From Podospora pseudoanserina (Eukaryota; Ascomycota; Sordariomycetes; Sordariales; Podosporaceae): a stretch of DNA of 64,000 nucleotides. The notes beneath the pieces are model-generated. The model was not told where the DNA came from. It saw nothing but the letters and a program-made list of their open reading frames with translations, and searched no databases. Shown here one piece after another: positions 13,601 through 24,265 of the stretch; the first letter of the stretch is position 1; every line of letters starts with the position of its first letter. The stretch is from the NCBI RefSeq assembly GCF_035222485.1, contig NC_085920.1:6758001-6822000 (forward strand), given 5' to 3'. Made by a program: the position numbers and the translations under genes.

Positions 13601-14170
13601 ATGGATCCCCGCCGCCTTTCAGCATTCCGTCAGTCGAGCAACAGGGCCCCCGCCTGGGAAGTTCAGTCTGAGTACGGCGGACTTTCCCGCCAGCCTTCAT
13701 ACACATCGATGAATGGTGGCAGCAGGCGGGGCTCACTCAGCTCAGTCCAGGAGCACGAAGAGGATGTCATCAAGCGCCCTAGCAGTGCTCAGCCATGGCA
13801 GATGCGGTCAAGTCAGCAGCAGCAGCCCTTGAGGCACCGGGCCAGTCACGATGAGTGGAACCAGTTCGCAAGACGGCCACAAGCTGGACATCCTCCCTCC
13901 ATGTCCAACGGCTACACAGCAACCGCCAAGTCAGTGTATGAACCGCGGTATGCGCAACAGCAACACACCCCGGCCAGCACTTGGAGCCGGAGTCAGCTTG
14001 ATGCCTCGGCTGGGCAGTGGTACCAAGATGCATCTTACCCCCAGGTGCCACGAGGACATTATCGCAAGCGCAGCATGAGCTTGCAAAACTCGTATGGACC
14101 AAAACCCCCCTACCGAGTGTTGCATAGCTACAACTCGCCCGCCTATCGCAACGCCCCTATTTGGGGATGA
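10675..14170 (+). CDS. Ser/Pro-rich protein with N-myristoylation-type start
   Basis: The start is ATG in context CACCATGG. Exon 1 is 10675-11117 and exon 2 is 11182-14170. The phase-2 intron 11118-11181 (GTACGT donor, GCTAACATC branch region, CACAG acceptor) yields a 1143-residue protein. The N-terminus MGNAQSTE fits the MG-x3-S/T pattern for N-myristoylation, suggesting membrane attachment. The rest is largely disordered, rich in Ser, Pro, Arg and Gln, with many SP and RxxS sites that could be phosphorylated. Two DSGxxS motifs lie at 12155-12172 and 12221-12238, and a duplicated SRESI-x-SYP element lies near 13465-13545. The C-terminus ends NAPIWG. I recognise no catalytic domain. It looks like a filamentous-ascomycete-specific scaffold or signalling protein; that role is inference. 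Confidence 0.8.
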
Positions 14171-17100
14171 TGTGAGCGGGCACCCACACACACACAAACG
14201 CATGATTATTTCCTAGCGTTGTCGTTTTTTATCATGATATCCCGCATAGACGGCGCTTCCTTCTTTTTTCCGACGGACGAATGTCGCAGTCGTCATTATG
14301 AACATCCACATCACACATCGCTATCCGCGAACTTTTCCGTCAGGCATTTCATTGCAACTTGTTAACTTCTAATACCGGCTTGAATAAGGCTGTGTAGGAA
14401 TTATTGTACATTTACCATGGAAACATATTTGCACATTTTACGGATTTTTATTTTTGTTGGGAGTGGCGCTTTTGTTTTATTTTGTTTAAGGGGTAGGGAA
14501 GGAGAGAAAGCATACATTTATACCCAGTTGGAAGTTGGAATAGGGGAGAGTTTGGTTCACAAAGAGAGGAACGGACGTTTTTTTTTTGTTTTTTTTGTTT
14601 TTTTTTTGAAATATTGAAGGGGATTTCTGGATGGAGGTGGTTTGGTCTGGCCCAGTAGTGTGGTGGTGATTGAGGGAGAGGGGGAGGGGGACTTGGCTTG
14701 TATTATTTATATACATATTCGTGTACCCTCCAACCCCCGTATATGCGTGGGGTTGTTGAGGGGGAGAATAAGAGACATTTTGAGATGTGATCACTTTGTT
14801 CTTTGCCTGTGTTCTGCTTCTGTGTTTGTGGTGAGAGTGGGGGATGCTTAGGGGTAGCCAGTTGCAAAGATGACTTGCCCAATGGGCGCGGGTTACCAAG
14901 TTTTCGGGTCAGCGTGTTGCTTATGTGGTGATGGTGCTGTGTGGGTGGGTGTTCCGAATTGGGGAGAGTTCCTGCATGTTTGTTTCCAAATGTGGTGTGT
15001 ATGGATGGTGAGCAACGTTCTTTCGGTGTCTCCGGTGTCAGGGGTGACTGGCGTACGGTAGAAGGGGGGCGAGGGATGGGAAAGTTGAGCGAAAGAACGT
15101 ACGGAAGAGAGAGCTAGATGGAGGACTATGATCGAGTGAGATTGCTGAACCCACTGTCGCCATTACTTACCACCTGTCACCAGGTATATCATTTGTGGGA
15201 GACTTGTGTCATGTTTCTCTCGTCGGTTTCAAAGCGGCCCGCCGGCGTATCCCGGCGAGAAGCTGGCAACAGTCACATATCCAGACAGAGGTCAGTACGC
15301 CGTCCGTTCCGGAAAATCCAAGTTTGGGTTTTGTGGTTGAGTCAAATGTCAGGGTCGTGGTGGGGGAGCGGAGGGTTTGGTACCTGACTACCCTGAATAT
15401 GCGTTGGAGTGGAGAACCTGTATGCAGGTGAGGCTGCTCCGAGGCTGTGCTGCTTGTCTAAAGATTATCTTCGGGGTTGGGTTCGACAACAGACGTCATT
15501 ATCTCCTGTTAAAAGCTTCCCTCTCTACTCGAGATTCGACGGGTGACTAGGCGAACCCTTGCTGGAGTACACACCGGTAGATCTGAGTAGATATTAAACG
15601 GACTTTTCAGTTGTGACATGTGTCACCGGGGAGGGAAGTGGGCATGCCGCTGCAGATGCTCGAGGGTCTGAGGTTCGGAAGACCCTGCAGATATACATCG
15701 AAGATCGGATGGGTTTACAGGGCACCGCAAGGTCCGGCCGTGATGGCGGCCGCGGGGCGTTCCTTTCGGCTTTTGTTGTTGATCGTCAACTGCGGGAGGG
15801 CGGTGCGTGCCTCGTTCCTTTTCGTCCTCTTTGCGGGGGAGCTACCTACAGCTGCGCTACTGTATGGTACTTTTCTTGGGTGGTATTCGCTTGTGTAGCC
15901 AGCCGTGGGAATCTTCGGGTGACAAGAATCAACAGGTTCGAGGATAATATTCCTCAGGCATCTCCAACCCAGTTGAGAGATGTCAAAATGATGGAGACAC
16001 GGCGGATTCTGCGGAAAAGAACGTGAAGGCAACTGATGCTAGGCCCAGCCGGACAGGACCGAAGCTGCTGCGTTGCGGTTGTGTGGTTGGGTCCTGCGTG
16101 GTGTCTGCTGTGCCTCAAAACTGAGGAGGCTGTGCGTATGCGGACTGGGCCGAGTTGGCGACTTGAACCACATACTCTGTGTGGGTAGTCATTCGCCGCG
16201 TGGGTGATTGCTACAGCAGTAGTTTGGCAAGTCAGTGTGCTGGATTGGGTATGGAGAAGTCCATTGGTTTGGTCAAGCATTTTGGCCTCGTTTCTGCCCA
16301 AGGCGACCACGGCGACGACTGCGATGTTGATTTGATGATGTGTTTTGCTTGAACTAGCCCCCTTATTCCAGCGGCACAGTGCTATAGAGAGCGCAACGAT
16401 ATTTCTCTACCGCGCTTGGCTGGGCCGGTTTCAATTTGCTGAAGTTTGAGTGACGTTACCTCAGCTAATGTAAGATGCTGTGTCCTCAGAAAGACTCTAA
16501 ATCAAGGGGTCGAACAGACTGGCAGCAGCTCAGCCACGACAGGCATCAAAATCGAGTGGATGGAGATGTCCTTGAGCCAAGGGCACGAGATTCGATAGGG
16601 CTGATGGGGAACAGCAGTCTCCTTGGCAGAACAGGTGGTCGATCTGGAGAAAAAGTCAGCAAAATGGTTGGAGAATGTGTGAGCAAATGCCCAAAAGGGA
16701 ACGCTGCTGTGTTGGAGAAACAAAAGATTCCCCACCTTTTTGAACGAGTTTGTTGCACAGCCATGATCGCTGTTACGCTGGGCTGGGGAGCTAGGCCTTG
16801 TTCTCCAGGCGCGCCCAACTTTGGGGGATGGATTCGGTACGCAGCTCTCTTGATGCTGCTTTGGGGCCATCTCCGTATGGCTTGGACCAGACGTGGACGT
16901 GATTACCTGAGAATTGACGGCTTTGGCCAGAGGAGAGATGGATTACAAAGCGTATATGGCTTGTGTGTCAAGCCGTCGTGTGGTTTAGTCCCTGAACCGT
17001 ATCTTCGGGCCACTCGTGGTGTGGGTGGTGGTGGTCGTAGGACAGGGATCAGCGGAGGGCGGGGCATTTCTCGTGGATCCATTGGCGGCAGCGAACTCTT

Positions 17101-17495
17101 GATGCGGGACAAGGCTCCGCTTGGTCTTCGGTACTGCTGACATCCCTGCCCCCGTTTTGCTTATCCTCTACCACCCTTCCCCAAAAGAAAGGCGCCGCCT
17201 CGTCCTTTATTTTTCTTTCATGGCTCGAGGCTCTCACTCACACACCTCTTCTTCCCTCCATCCCAAACCTCGCTGTACATACCCGTCTATCGTTGACTAC
17301 GCACGCCTACAAGCTCTGCGGCTGGGCTAGCTTTGGCTGCCACAATCCCCCAGCCTCACAGACGAGCCAATGTGTCGATAACCACAGGCCCCCATCCAAC
17401 ACGCACCGTGACTGCAGGGAACCTTTGACTGCGAATCCCAGAAGCTTGTGTATTTTCAGACGGCGGGTTTTGCCAGTTGGCAATCGCCAGGCAAA
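14171..17495. other. Intergenic, 3.3 kb, no supported gene
   Basis: The left part is the AT- and GT-rich 3' flank of the Ser-rich gene, with T-runs near 14579-14610. The right part, from about 17140, is C/T-rich and likely the leader of the phospholipase C gene. An ATG-initiated 221-codon open frame at 16475-17140 has no family signature and I treat it as chance. Confidence 0.55.
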
Positions 17496-20024
17496 ATGTT
17501 TTGCATAAGGGTAAGTCTGTGCCGTTCTTGTTCTTGGTAAGCCGTTGGGAAACACTGCCAGGCAGGAGGCTAATGCATGGCGTGGGATTGCAGTTCGGGC
17601 GAGAAGAGCCGCCCAAGAAAAAGGGCAAGGGGAACTTTATTCGCAGAATGACAACCCTTCGACGCGGAGCTCCCAGTCAGGGGAGATCGGCCATGCTCCA
17701 AGCTGCCCTTATGTCGGCTGGGATGGGTGGAAATATACGCCCACATTTTACCTGCCATGACTCCATCAGAAGACACATCCTCTACGTCTACAACATCGCA
17801 CGAGGGTCCGAAAAGACACTAAGAAGAGAAAAGTTCGAGGCCTTTCTCAAGGGAACACAGGGCGCCTTATGGGTGGAGCCGTTGACCCAAGAGTCGTACT
17901 CTTTCCAAGACTTCTTTTGGGTATGGAGTCAAAATGAGTCGGCGTGGTCTGCCGTGAGGAGGCATGAGGAATTGGACGCCTCAAAACCGATCAGCAACTA
18001 CTTCATTAGCAGCAGCCATAACACATATCTGGATGGTAATCAGCTCTCGTCCAACAGCACGGCTGATGCCTATCGCGAGGTTCTCAGCAACGGTTGCCGT
18101 TGCATAGAGATTGACGTCTGGAACAATCCCAACTCCCGTAGTACCTCCCGAACACCCTCCAAATCGCCACAAATGGAACACCGGCGTCAGTTTTCATCCA
18201 ACTCAATACCGCGAATTGCGGCTGAAAGGCTCGATGCCCTCATGAGCAGACACAGCCGTAGCCCTAGCGCCCCCCAAAGCGCCTTCTCATCGCTCGAATC
18301 CAAGCACAGCCGGAGTCCAAGCGCCGCCCAAACCACCTTTTCGACTCTAGAAACGCGAGAAAGCTCTACCACCCTCGATCCGCGAGACCTCGTCGGAAGC
18401 CGATCCCGGGCCTCCTCTCGCTCCAAGGAGGACAAATTCAACGGTGAGCCCGTCGTCCACCACCACGGCACCATGACCTCCATGATCAGCTTCCGCGAAG
18501 TCTGCATCGCCGTCCGCGAAACCGCGTTCCAAAGGAACCCCCTGCCCATCATTGTCTCCCTCGAAGTTGGCGCCGACAAGGAACACCAAGAGATGATGGT
18601 CCAAATCATGAAAGAGGAGTGGGACGGCTACCTCCTCGACAAGCCATTCGATCATATCGACCACATTACACAACAGCCAAGGCTCAATGAACTCTACAAC
18701 AAAATCCTCATCAAAGTCAAGCGCATATCTGACAAGCAAGTCGAAGACGAGATTGAGCGCGGGAGGAAGCTCGGAATCAGCTCCATCAGAGCCAAACCGC
18801 CCATTACCAAGCCCCTGGCCGACCTGGCGATCTACACCCACAGCGAGCACTTTGACGACCACCAGTCCCTCCACTCCCGCACCCCATCCCATATTTTCAG
18901 CCTCAGCGAAGACTGCTTCCACGCCTTGGCTCACGACGCTACCAAAATCCGAACTCTCCTCTCACACAACCGCGACTTCTTCATGAGGATATACCCCAAG
19001 GGTCTCCGCGTGGACAGCAGCAACCCCGACCCCTCTTTCCACTGGAGAAGGGGGGTCCAAATGGTAGCCATGAACTGGCAGCGCACTGACGAAGGGATGA
19101 TGATCAACGACGCCATGTTTGCGAACACTCACGGCTGGGTGTTGAAGCCCCCAGGACTGTTGAGTGACGAAAACGTTGACGTGGAGGACATCCCCAGGCG
19201 AACATTGGATTTGCGAATTACCGTCCTGGCAGGGCAGGCGATTCCCTTACCGCGGGACAGGAGGCAGTTAGGCGGGGTGGGGGTGATGGGGGATAGGAGA
19301 TTCAGGCCGATGGTGAAGGTTGAGCTGCATGTGGAGAAGCAAAAGGGGGGGAATCAGGATTTGGTCAAGGAGACGGTGGTGGCGGAGACGGATAATCCTG
19401 ATTGGGGGTATGATAGCAAGTCGTTGGACTTTTTTGAGGTGAAGGATGTGATTGAGGGGTTGAGTTTTGTGAGGTACGCTTTTTCTTTCTTTCAGGGGAA
19501 ACCGAAGGAGAGGAGTTTTCCTCTGCTGCTTTCCGTCCTGGCCGGCCGTTGTCGTTTGCACATCACGGAAGCCGGGCGCGTTCGGAATTGTGCAGCGCAG
19601 AATGAGGCCAGAACAAAGTCCGGGAGAGGGCTGGGCGGAGCGGGAACCGGCGAGATGAACGACCGACGGGGGGCATATGGAAGACGAGAAAAAACAATTT
19701 TCTTTGCTTCTGACCGCCTCGCCGTCATGTCACGCAACGGACAACCGCCTCCCGCTCCGTTCCGGAAACCACACCGCTTCTCATCCCGCCCGTCTGTGTC
19801 CTTTTATTGCAAGCAGTGGCTAACAGCAACACGCGCACAGATTCAAAGTAGAGGACAGCTCCTCCATCCGCGACAACCTCATGGCTTGGGCCTGCATCCG
19901 CCTTGACAGGCTGCAGACCGGGTACCGGTGTATTGACCTGCTGTCCAAGACTCGTCGAAAGACGGAGCACGCGAAGTTGTTGGTCAAGGTTGAGAAGGTT
20001 TTTCGGGCTGAGACGCCTGCGTAA
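17496..20024 (+). CDS. PLC1: Phosphoinositide-specific phospholipase C
   Basis: PI-PLC hydrolyses PIP2 to diacylglycerol and inositol phosphate in calcium signalling. Exons 17496-17510, 17594-19473 and 19841-20024 give 692 residues. The 5-codon first exon uses a strong GTAAGT donor; an internal ATG at 17648 is an alternative start. Order: basic N-terminus, EF-hand-like region (~60-130), X domain, Y domain, C2. The first catalytic His is in SSSHNTY (~147), followed by CIEIDVW (~175-181). A Ser-rich insert of about 105 residues separates this from the second His region, HHHGTMTS (~294-301), whose loop looks one residue shorter than usual. The Y domain includes SFHWRRGVQMVAMNWQ and ends HGWVLKPP. 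C2 resumes after the long intron as RFKVEDSSS. No PH domain is present, as in many fungal PLCs. Confidence 0.92.
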
Positions 20025-20124
20025 TCAACACCCTCAACTGACCGGGGGGGAAAACACACGCCGCCGAATGTGTGACTCCGGAGGCCATCTTGCACCATTT
20101 CATTCATTTCTGCTGGCATATTTA

Positions 20125-20162
<38 letters not shown>

Positions 20163-20662
20163 TACCAAGGCAAGCAAGCAAGCGAAGCATAGATATCCTG
20201 GCGTATGTTTTGTTGTTTTCAGGAGGTTAGCATTCCCTTCTCATCAATTTTTATCAGGGAGGGTAAATTTCTCTTTTCCCCCCTTTTTTTCAAGCGAAGC
20301 GGGCGTTGTTTCGTCGTTATATCCACTTGACTAGGCATTTTATCATTTTGATCAAAGCGGAGGGAGTTGGCGATTTGGTGATCTGGTATTGTCGTTTATT
20401 TATTTACCATGTTTTTTTTTTTTATACTTCTATATGAGATGAGCTCGCAATGGGAGCCTTGGATGGAATGGATAAGGAGGAAAGCTTTTGGAATAGGATA
20501 CCCCATCAAAGTTGTTATTACAGACGTTTTTGTTTAGTTAGGACAGGACATAACAGGCAAAGCAAAACTGAGATTTGCATGGCGTCAACGTTGCGTCTTG
20601 AATATTTTTTTTGTGTACTCTTGCACTTGTGGCATCCTGATTGATATCAAGCATCTCGTTCA

Positions 20663-20755
20663 TCCCAACTGTTGTCTCCGTGGTATGGTTTCCAGTTGCA
20701 ACAGAGTATCTACCGTGTATCCCGTCCCAACTAGTCTCTGTGGGATGGTTTCCAG
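20663..20755. repeat. Imperfect direct repeat, two ~32-bp copies
   Basis: Copies at 20663-20695 and 20725-20755 both start TCCCAACT and end GGATGGTTTCCAG or GTATGGTTTCCAG. A few substitutions and a small length difference separate them. They lie in non-coding sequence downstream of phospholipase C. Confidence 0.7.
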
Positions 20756-23700
20756 CAGTGATAGATATGATAGGTGATGCGTCGTATATGTCAAGGCAAC
20801 AGTTTCCGCGTATGTACACGGATCTGTCGTGGCATGAATACACAAGAAAGAAGTCTGCTAGTCATCCTGTCACCACGGCTTCGTAAGACCCCAGAGCCCA
20901 ATCTAGACCGCCGCATTATTTCTGTCATTTGCCTCCCGCGCCCAAATGAGAGATATCTCATCACCGTTGTCTGCAAGCGGGACGATGCCACGGAGCCTAC
21001 TCCCGCTAAGGGTGGCACAACGTTGAGGGGACCAGGTGGAAGCACCTACACTGACTACCTGGAGAAGTTTCGAGCCAATATGTGCAGAATGACCGGCGGG
21101 GAGGGTGCAAGCACAGGCAAGGCAGACGATTAGCAATTTGCTACTTAGACCCGGGCGCTGTACAAGATAGCTAGCACACGGTAAGATGTAGAGGATAGAT
21201 GTACCTCCATGATGGATAGGAGGTATTTTCGAATCTCGTGCCTTTGTCTGTCTGTGTGGTAGTATCGATTCTCTTGTCAACAATAGGAAGCAGCGCCTCG
21301 GCGTTGCAAGGTAAAAAGGGTGACAGACAAGACACAACTGCAACAGGGAGCCATTCCGCGAGTTCTCATTCGTTCCCGACAGTCTGGCTCATGTTACCCT
21401 CGCCCGTAGAAGCACTGGCTGACAGCGTCCGCTGTGTAACAAGCTTTGCATGACCTAGCGTGCAGTACCCGAGGAACACTTCCCTGTGATGCCCTCGTGG
21501 CGCCGTTTCGTGGTCTGCCCAGTACAGAAGAGCAGGGAAAAGCGGGAAGGGGTTCCGGTTCTCGGGGGTAGTTACTTTTGTGTGACCCGAAATATGTGGG
21601 AAGGGTTGACATGAACGGCCAGAGAACATTCTTCGCTCTGAAGATTTCGGGATTTCGGTGTCAACGGCGGCTGTCCACGTCGAGCTGGTTATCGCACAAC
21701 TGGTGGTTGTAAGTGAGCCATCATTTCTGGCCGGCCGGAGACGAGCTTATCAACTTAACAAAACAAAAGATCAAGCTCCAGTCCGCCCCCACGCGAGATT
21801 ACCGGCTGGTTGCGTAAAGTGCTGAGTGAGAGGGAATCGACAACCCTTTCACCGCCAGGCAGGGCTGGCCGATTGCATCGCAAACCAACCCGATATCAGG
21901 CCACAAAACCCTCCATCGTGGACGGCGTGGTAACAAACGCAGGTTTCCGTTGTCTGGTGTCTATGCTATGGGACTGTGATACAAAGTTCGAGTCTCTGTC
22001 CTGCTTTGCACCGTCTCCAGCTGGTTATGGTGTCTTGAAGTCCACAAGCGTAGCACATGTCGGGATTAACCACCAGGCATGTAGGTCATGCCTGCGTGAG
22101 GCGCGGCAATGATCGCACCGTCAAGACAAAGATTACCGCCAGGTCAGCTTGGCCAGTGGGGGTCTGCGGTGTTTCTTACCTGGATATCTCCCAAAAAAAA
22201 GCACTGGCTTTATAGCAGGAAAAGGAGCAAACGGTCTGTTATTGACCCTTGAAGAAGAGTAGTTTCTCTGCAGCCAAGAGCATCGGAGGGGCCCAAGTGA
22301 GATGGAATCGATCTCACAGATGGCATTCGCAGCTCATCAGGGATGCGGTGCCGAGATCGTGATGATTTGCAGCGATGGGGAACCCTTGAAGTCCCAGCAA
22401 ATCACTGGTGGCTGTCGAATCCGGTTGTTTTCTTGCGTCCCTCACGAGGCGCTGATTGGCCAGACGCAGCCTGAATGTCTCACCAGCCCAGCAGCGCACA
22501 GGGGGGCAGAGCGCTGATGATACCCCAGTTCCGTGACTTGCGCATGCACGAATCACAGTGTGAGTAGGCTTTCGGCGAGCCGGTTGAGCTAATACTTGAT
22601 GGAAAGCAGAGAAAAGAGAGGGTGAGCCATGGAATCTGTCTGAGCGCTAATCAGAAGACCAAACGTGACTTGAGGGGGAGGAAAGGAGAGGGCAGAGAGA
22701 GAGCTTTTCAAACGGCGGGGCACAGAACCGACGATATGACCACTCACCACCATCCATCCGTCTGCTTGCCCTGGTCAAACATGACAGAAGACGGGGGCAA
22801 AAAGAACGAACGGGACCTGGACCACCGGATGTGGCACAGGCGGAAACCAACGGCCGACAGCCGATTGCTCACCGAACTTATGCTTTTGTCTTTTATTTTC
22901 AAACGGCTGTCACCGGAACGAAAACATGGGAAACGAACGACGCATCGAATCGAATCGGAGCTATCACAACTCCCATGCTTTTACCAGCTGCCACCCGCGG
23001 CTGGTTGCAGGTATTCTGCGATCAGGCACTCGAACGCTAACGTGCCAGTATGCAAACAACCTGTGTAAATACCTGAAATCAACAGCCTAGGGTGGGCGGG
23101 GACACTTGATGTACGAAGTATGCGCTTCCTATGCTCTCACGCGGTCCGACACTGTTTGAGAGACACCACGAGCACCCTCGATGAGCATCCATTGCCCTAA
23201 GCTTGGACTGTACTGTGCTGTGCTTGTACTGGGTGCCCCCAAAGTCGGCCCGGAGCGTATTCCCTGTTCTGCGTTTGCAATCCTGGTATATCTTTGAATC
23301 GTGGGTAGTGTAGGTGTGGTAAGTTGTGCGTAATGGTGGCTGAACCGGCACCATCCGTAACAACGGCCGAGAGATCGGAGCTCACCAGGGTCTGTCATGT
23401 CATTTTCTCCCCTTGCTACCCGCCGGCTTGTGGGGCTTCGAAATCCATTTCCCTTTTTTCTTCCCCTCTCCCTATTCTTTGTTTGTACTAGAGCAAAGAT
23501 GTCACTTCTTGACTCCTACCCCTCGGTGGAACCAATCCACCTGTGGCTATCAAAAGGCAAGGCAACCCAACTGGCACCTGGAACACTAGCATGCTATCTG
23601 CAAGTCCCCGTATTCTTCCACCGGAAACTCACCGGCGATCAGACGACGAGTTCCCGTTGTGTTCCTGAACGCCTCGAATCCAAGAGACTGACGACAATCG

Positions 23701-23775
23701 TTGGTGATAGCCGAGTTGCTTCGTTTCTTGTCCCCCCTGCTGTTAGCCTCGTTCGACACCCAACCTAGGAGCTTG

Positions 23776-23807
23776 TGACGTTGACGCCACCGGACACAAA
23801 AGTATAA
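23776..23807 (+). promoter_or_regulatory. Putative core promoter: TGACG pair and TATA box
   Basis: TGACGTTGACG (from 23776) contains two TGACG half-sites of the kind bound by bZIP factors, and TATAAG lies at 23803-23808. They sit about 220-250 bases upstream of the ATG of the small cysteine-rich gene, separated by a C/A/T-rich leader without long G-runs. Function is inferred from position and motif only. Confidence 0.4.
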
Positions 23808-24025
23808 GTATCTACAACATCCTCTTTGGCCATCTGTCACATCTCAAGCACAACAGCCATATCTCGTCCTCACTTCGAAACCTCATCCCATCTCTAGCAC
23901 TCGAGACTCGCTCAATTCCGGACTCTCACGCTCTGAAACTTTGTCATTACAACCTCTAGACCCAAAGCCTCCTCAGAAAGACGACCGCGACACTTCAGAA
24001 GCCTACAGTCACCTCACCCTTCACC

Positions 24026-24265
24026 ATGTCTATCACAAGTGGTCAGTCGCCAGTCTGCCAGATGACTGTTTCTCAACCATCAGATAACACCGATCAGGGA
24101 CTGGTAAGAAAGACCAACGATAGCCCGATAATCCAGGGTGAATCATCTGTCTGACCGTTCTGCTAGTTTCCCGGTGTCCGTTGCCCTACATGTGCGGCCA
24201 AAGGCCTCGAGACCTGGGTCATCGAGGGTCGAGCCTGCGGAACTTGCGGTACACCTTGTCTATAG
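24026..24265 (+). CDS. Small Cys-rich zinc-ribbon-like protein, spliced
   Basis: ATG in context TTCACCATG. Coding exons are 24026-24103 and 24167-24265. The intron 24104-24166 has a GTAAGA donor, a CTGAC branch point and a CTAG acceptor, and is phase 0. This gives 58 residues. A second possible intron, 24042-24083 (GTCAGT to CATCAG, 42 nt, stop-free, multiple of three), would give 44 residues with the same C-terminus. The C-terminal half has CPTC, about 14 residues, then CGTCGTPC, which fits a compact zinc knuckle/ribbon. There is no signal peptide or membrane segment, so a cytosolic or nuclear place is inferred. A TATA box and bZIP-type sites lie upstream. I recall similar short fungal proteins but no named family, and assign no function. 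Confidence 0.65.

Larger units (their letters stand above)
20025..24025. other. Intergenic, 4.0 kb
   Basis: It starts with the 3' flank of phospholipase C, including a T-run of about 26 near 20130-20155. A duplicated ~31-33-bp element lies at 20663-20755. No protein gene is supported; the 123-codon open frame at 23397-23768 has no family signature. The last ~250 bases form the promoter and leader of the small cysteine-rich gene. Confidence 0.55.

Noticed and set aside
16475-17140. 221-codon ATG frame upstream of PLC
   Set aside because: No motif or family resemblance; mixed composition as expected by chance in a stop-poor leader region.
23410-23445. Possible tRNA B-box (GGCTTCGAAATCC)
   Set aside because: No A-box or acceptor-stem pairing at the right distance; no tRNA was identified anywhere in the window.
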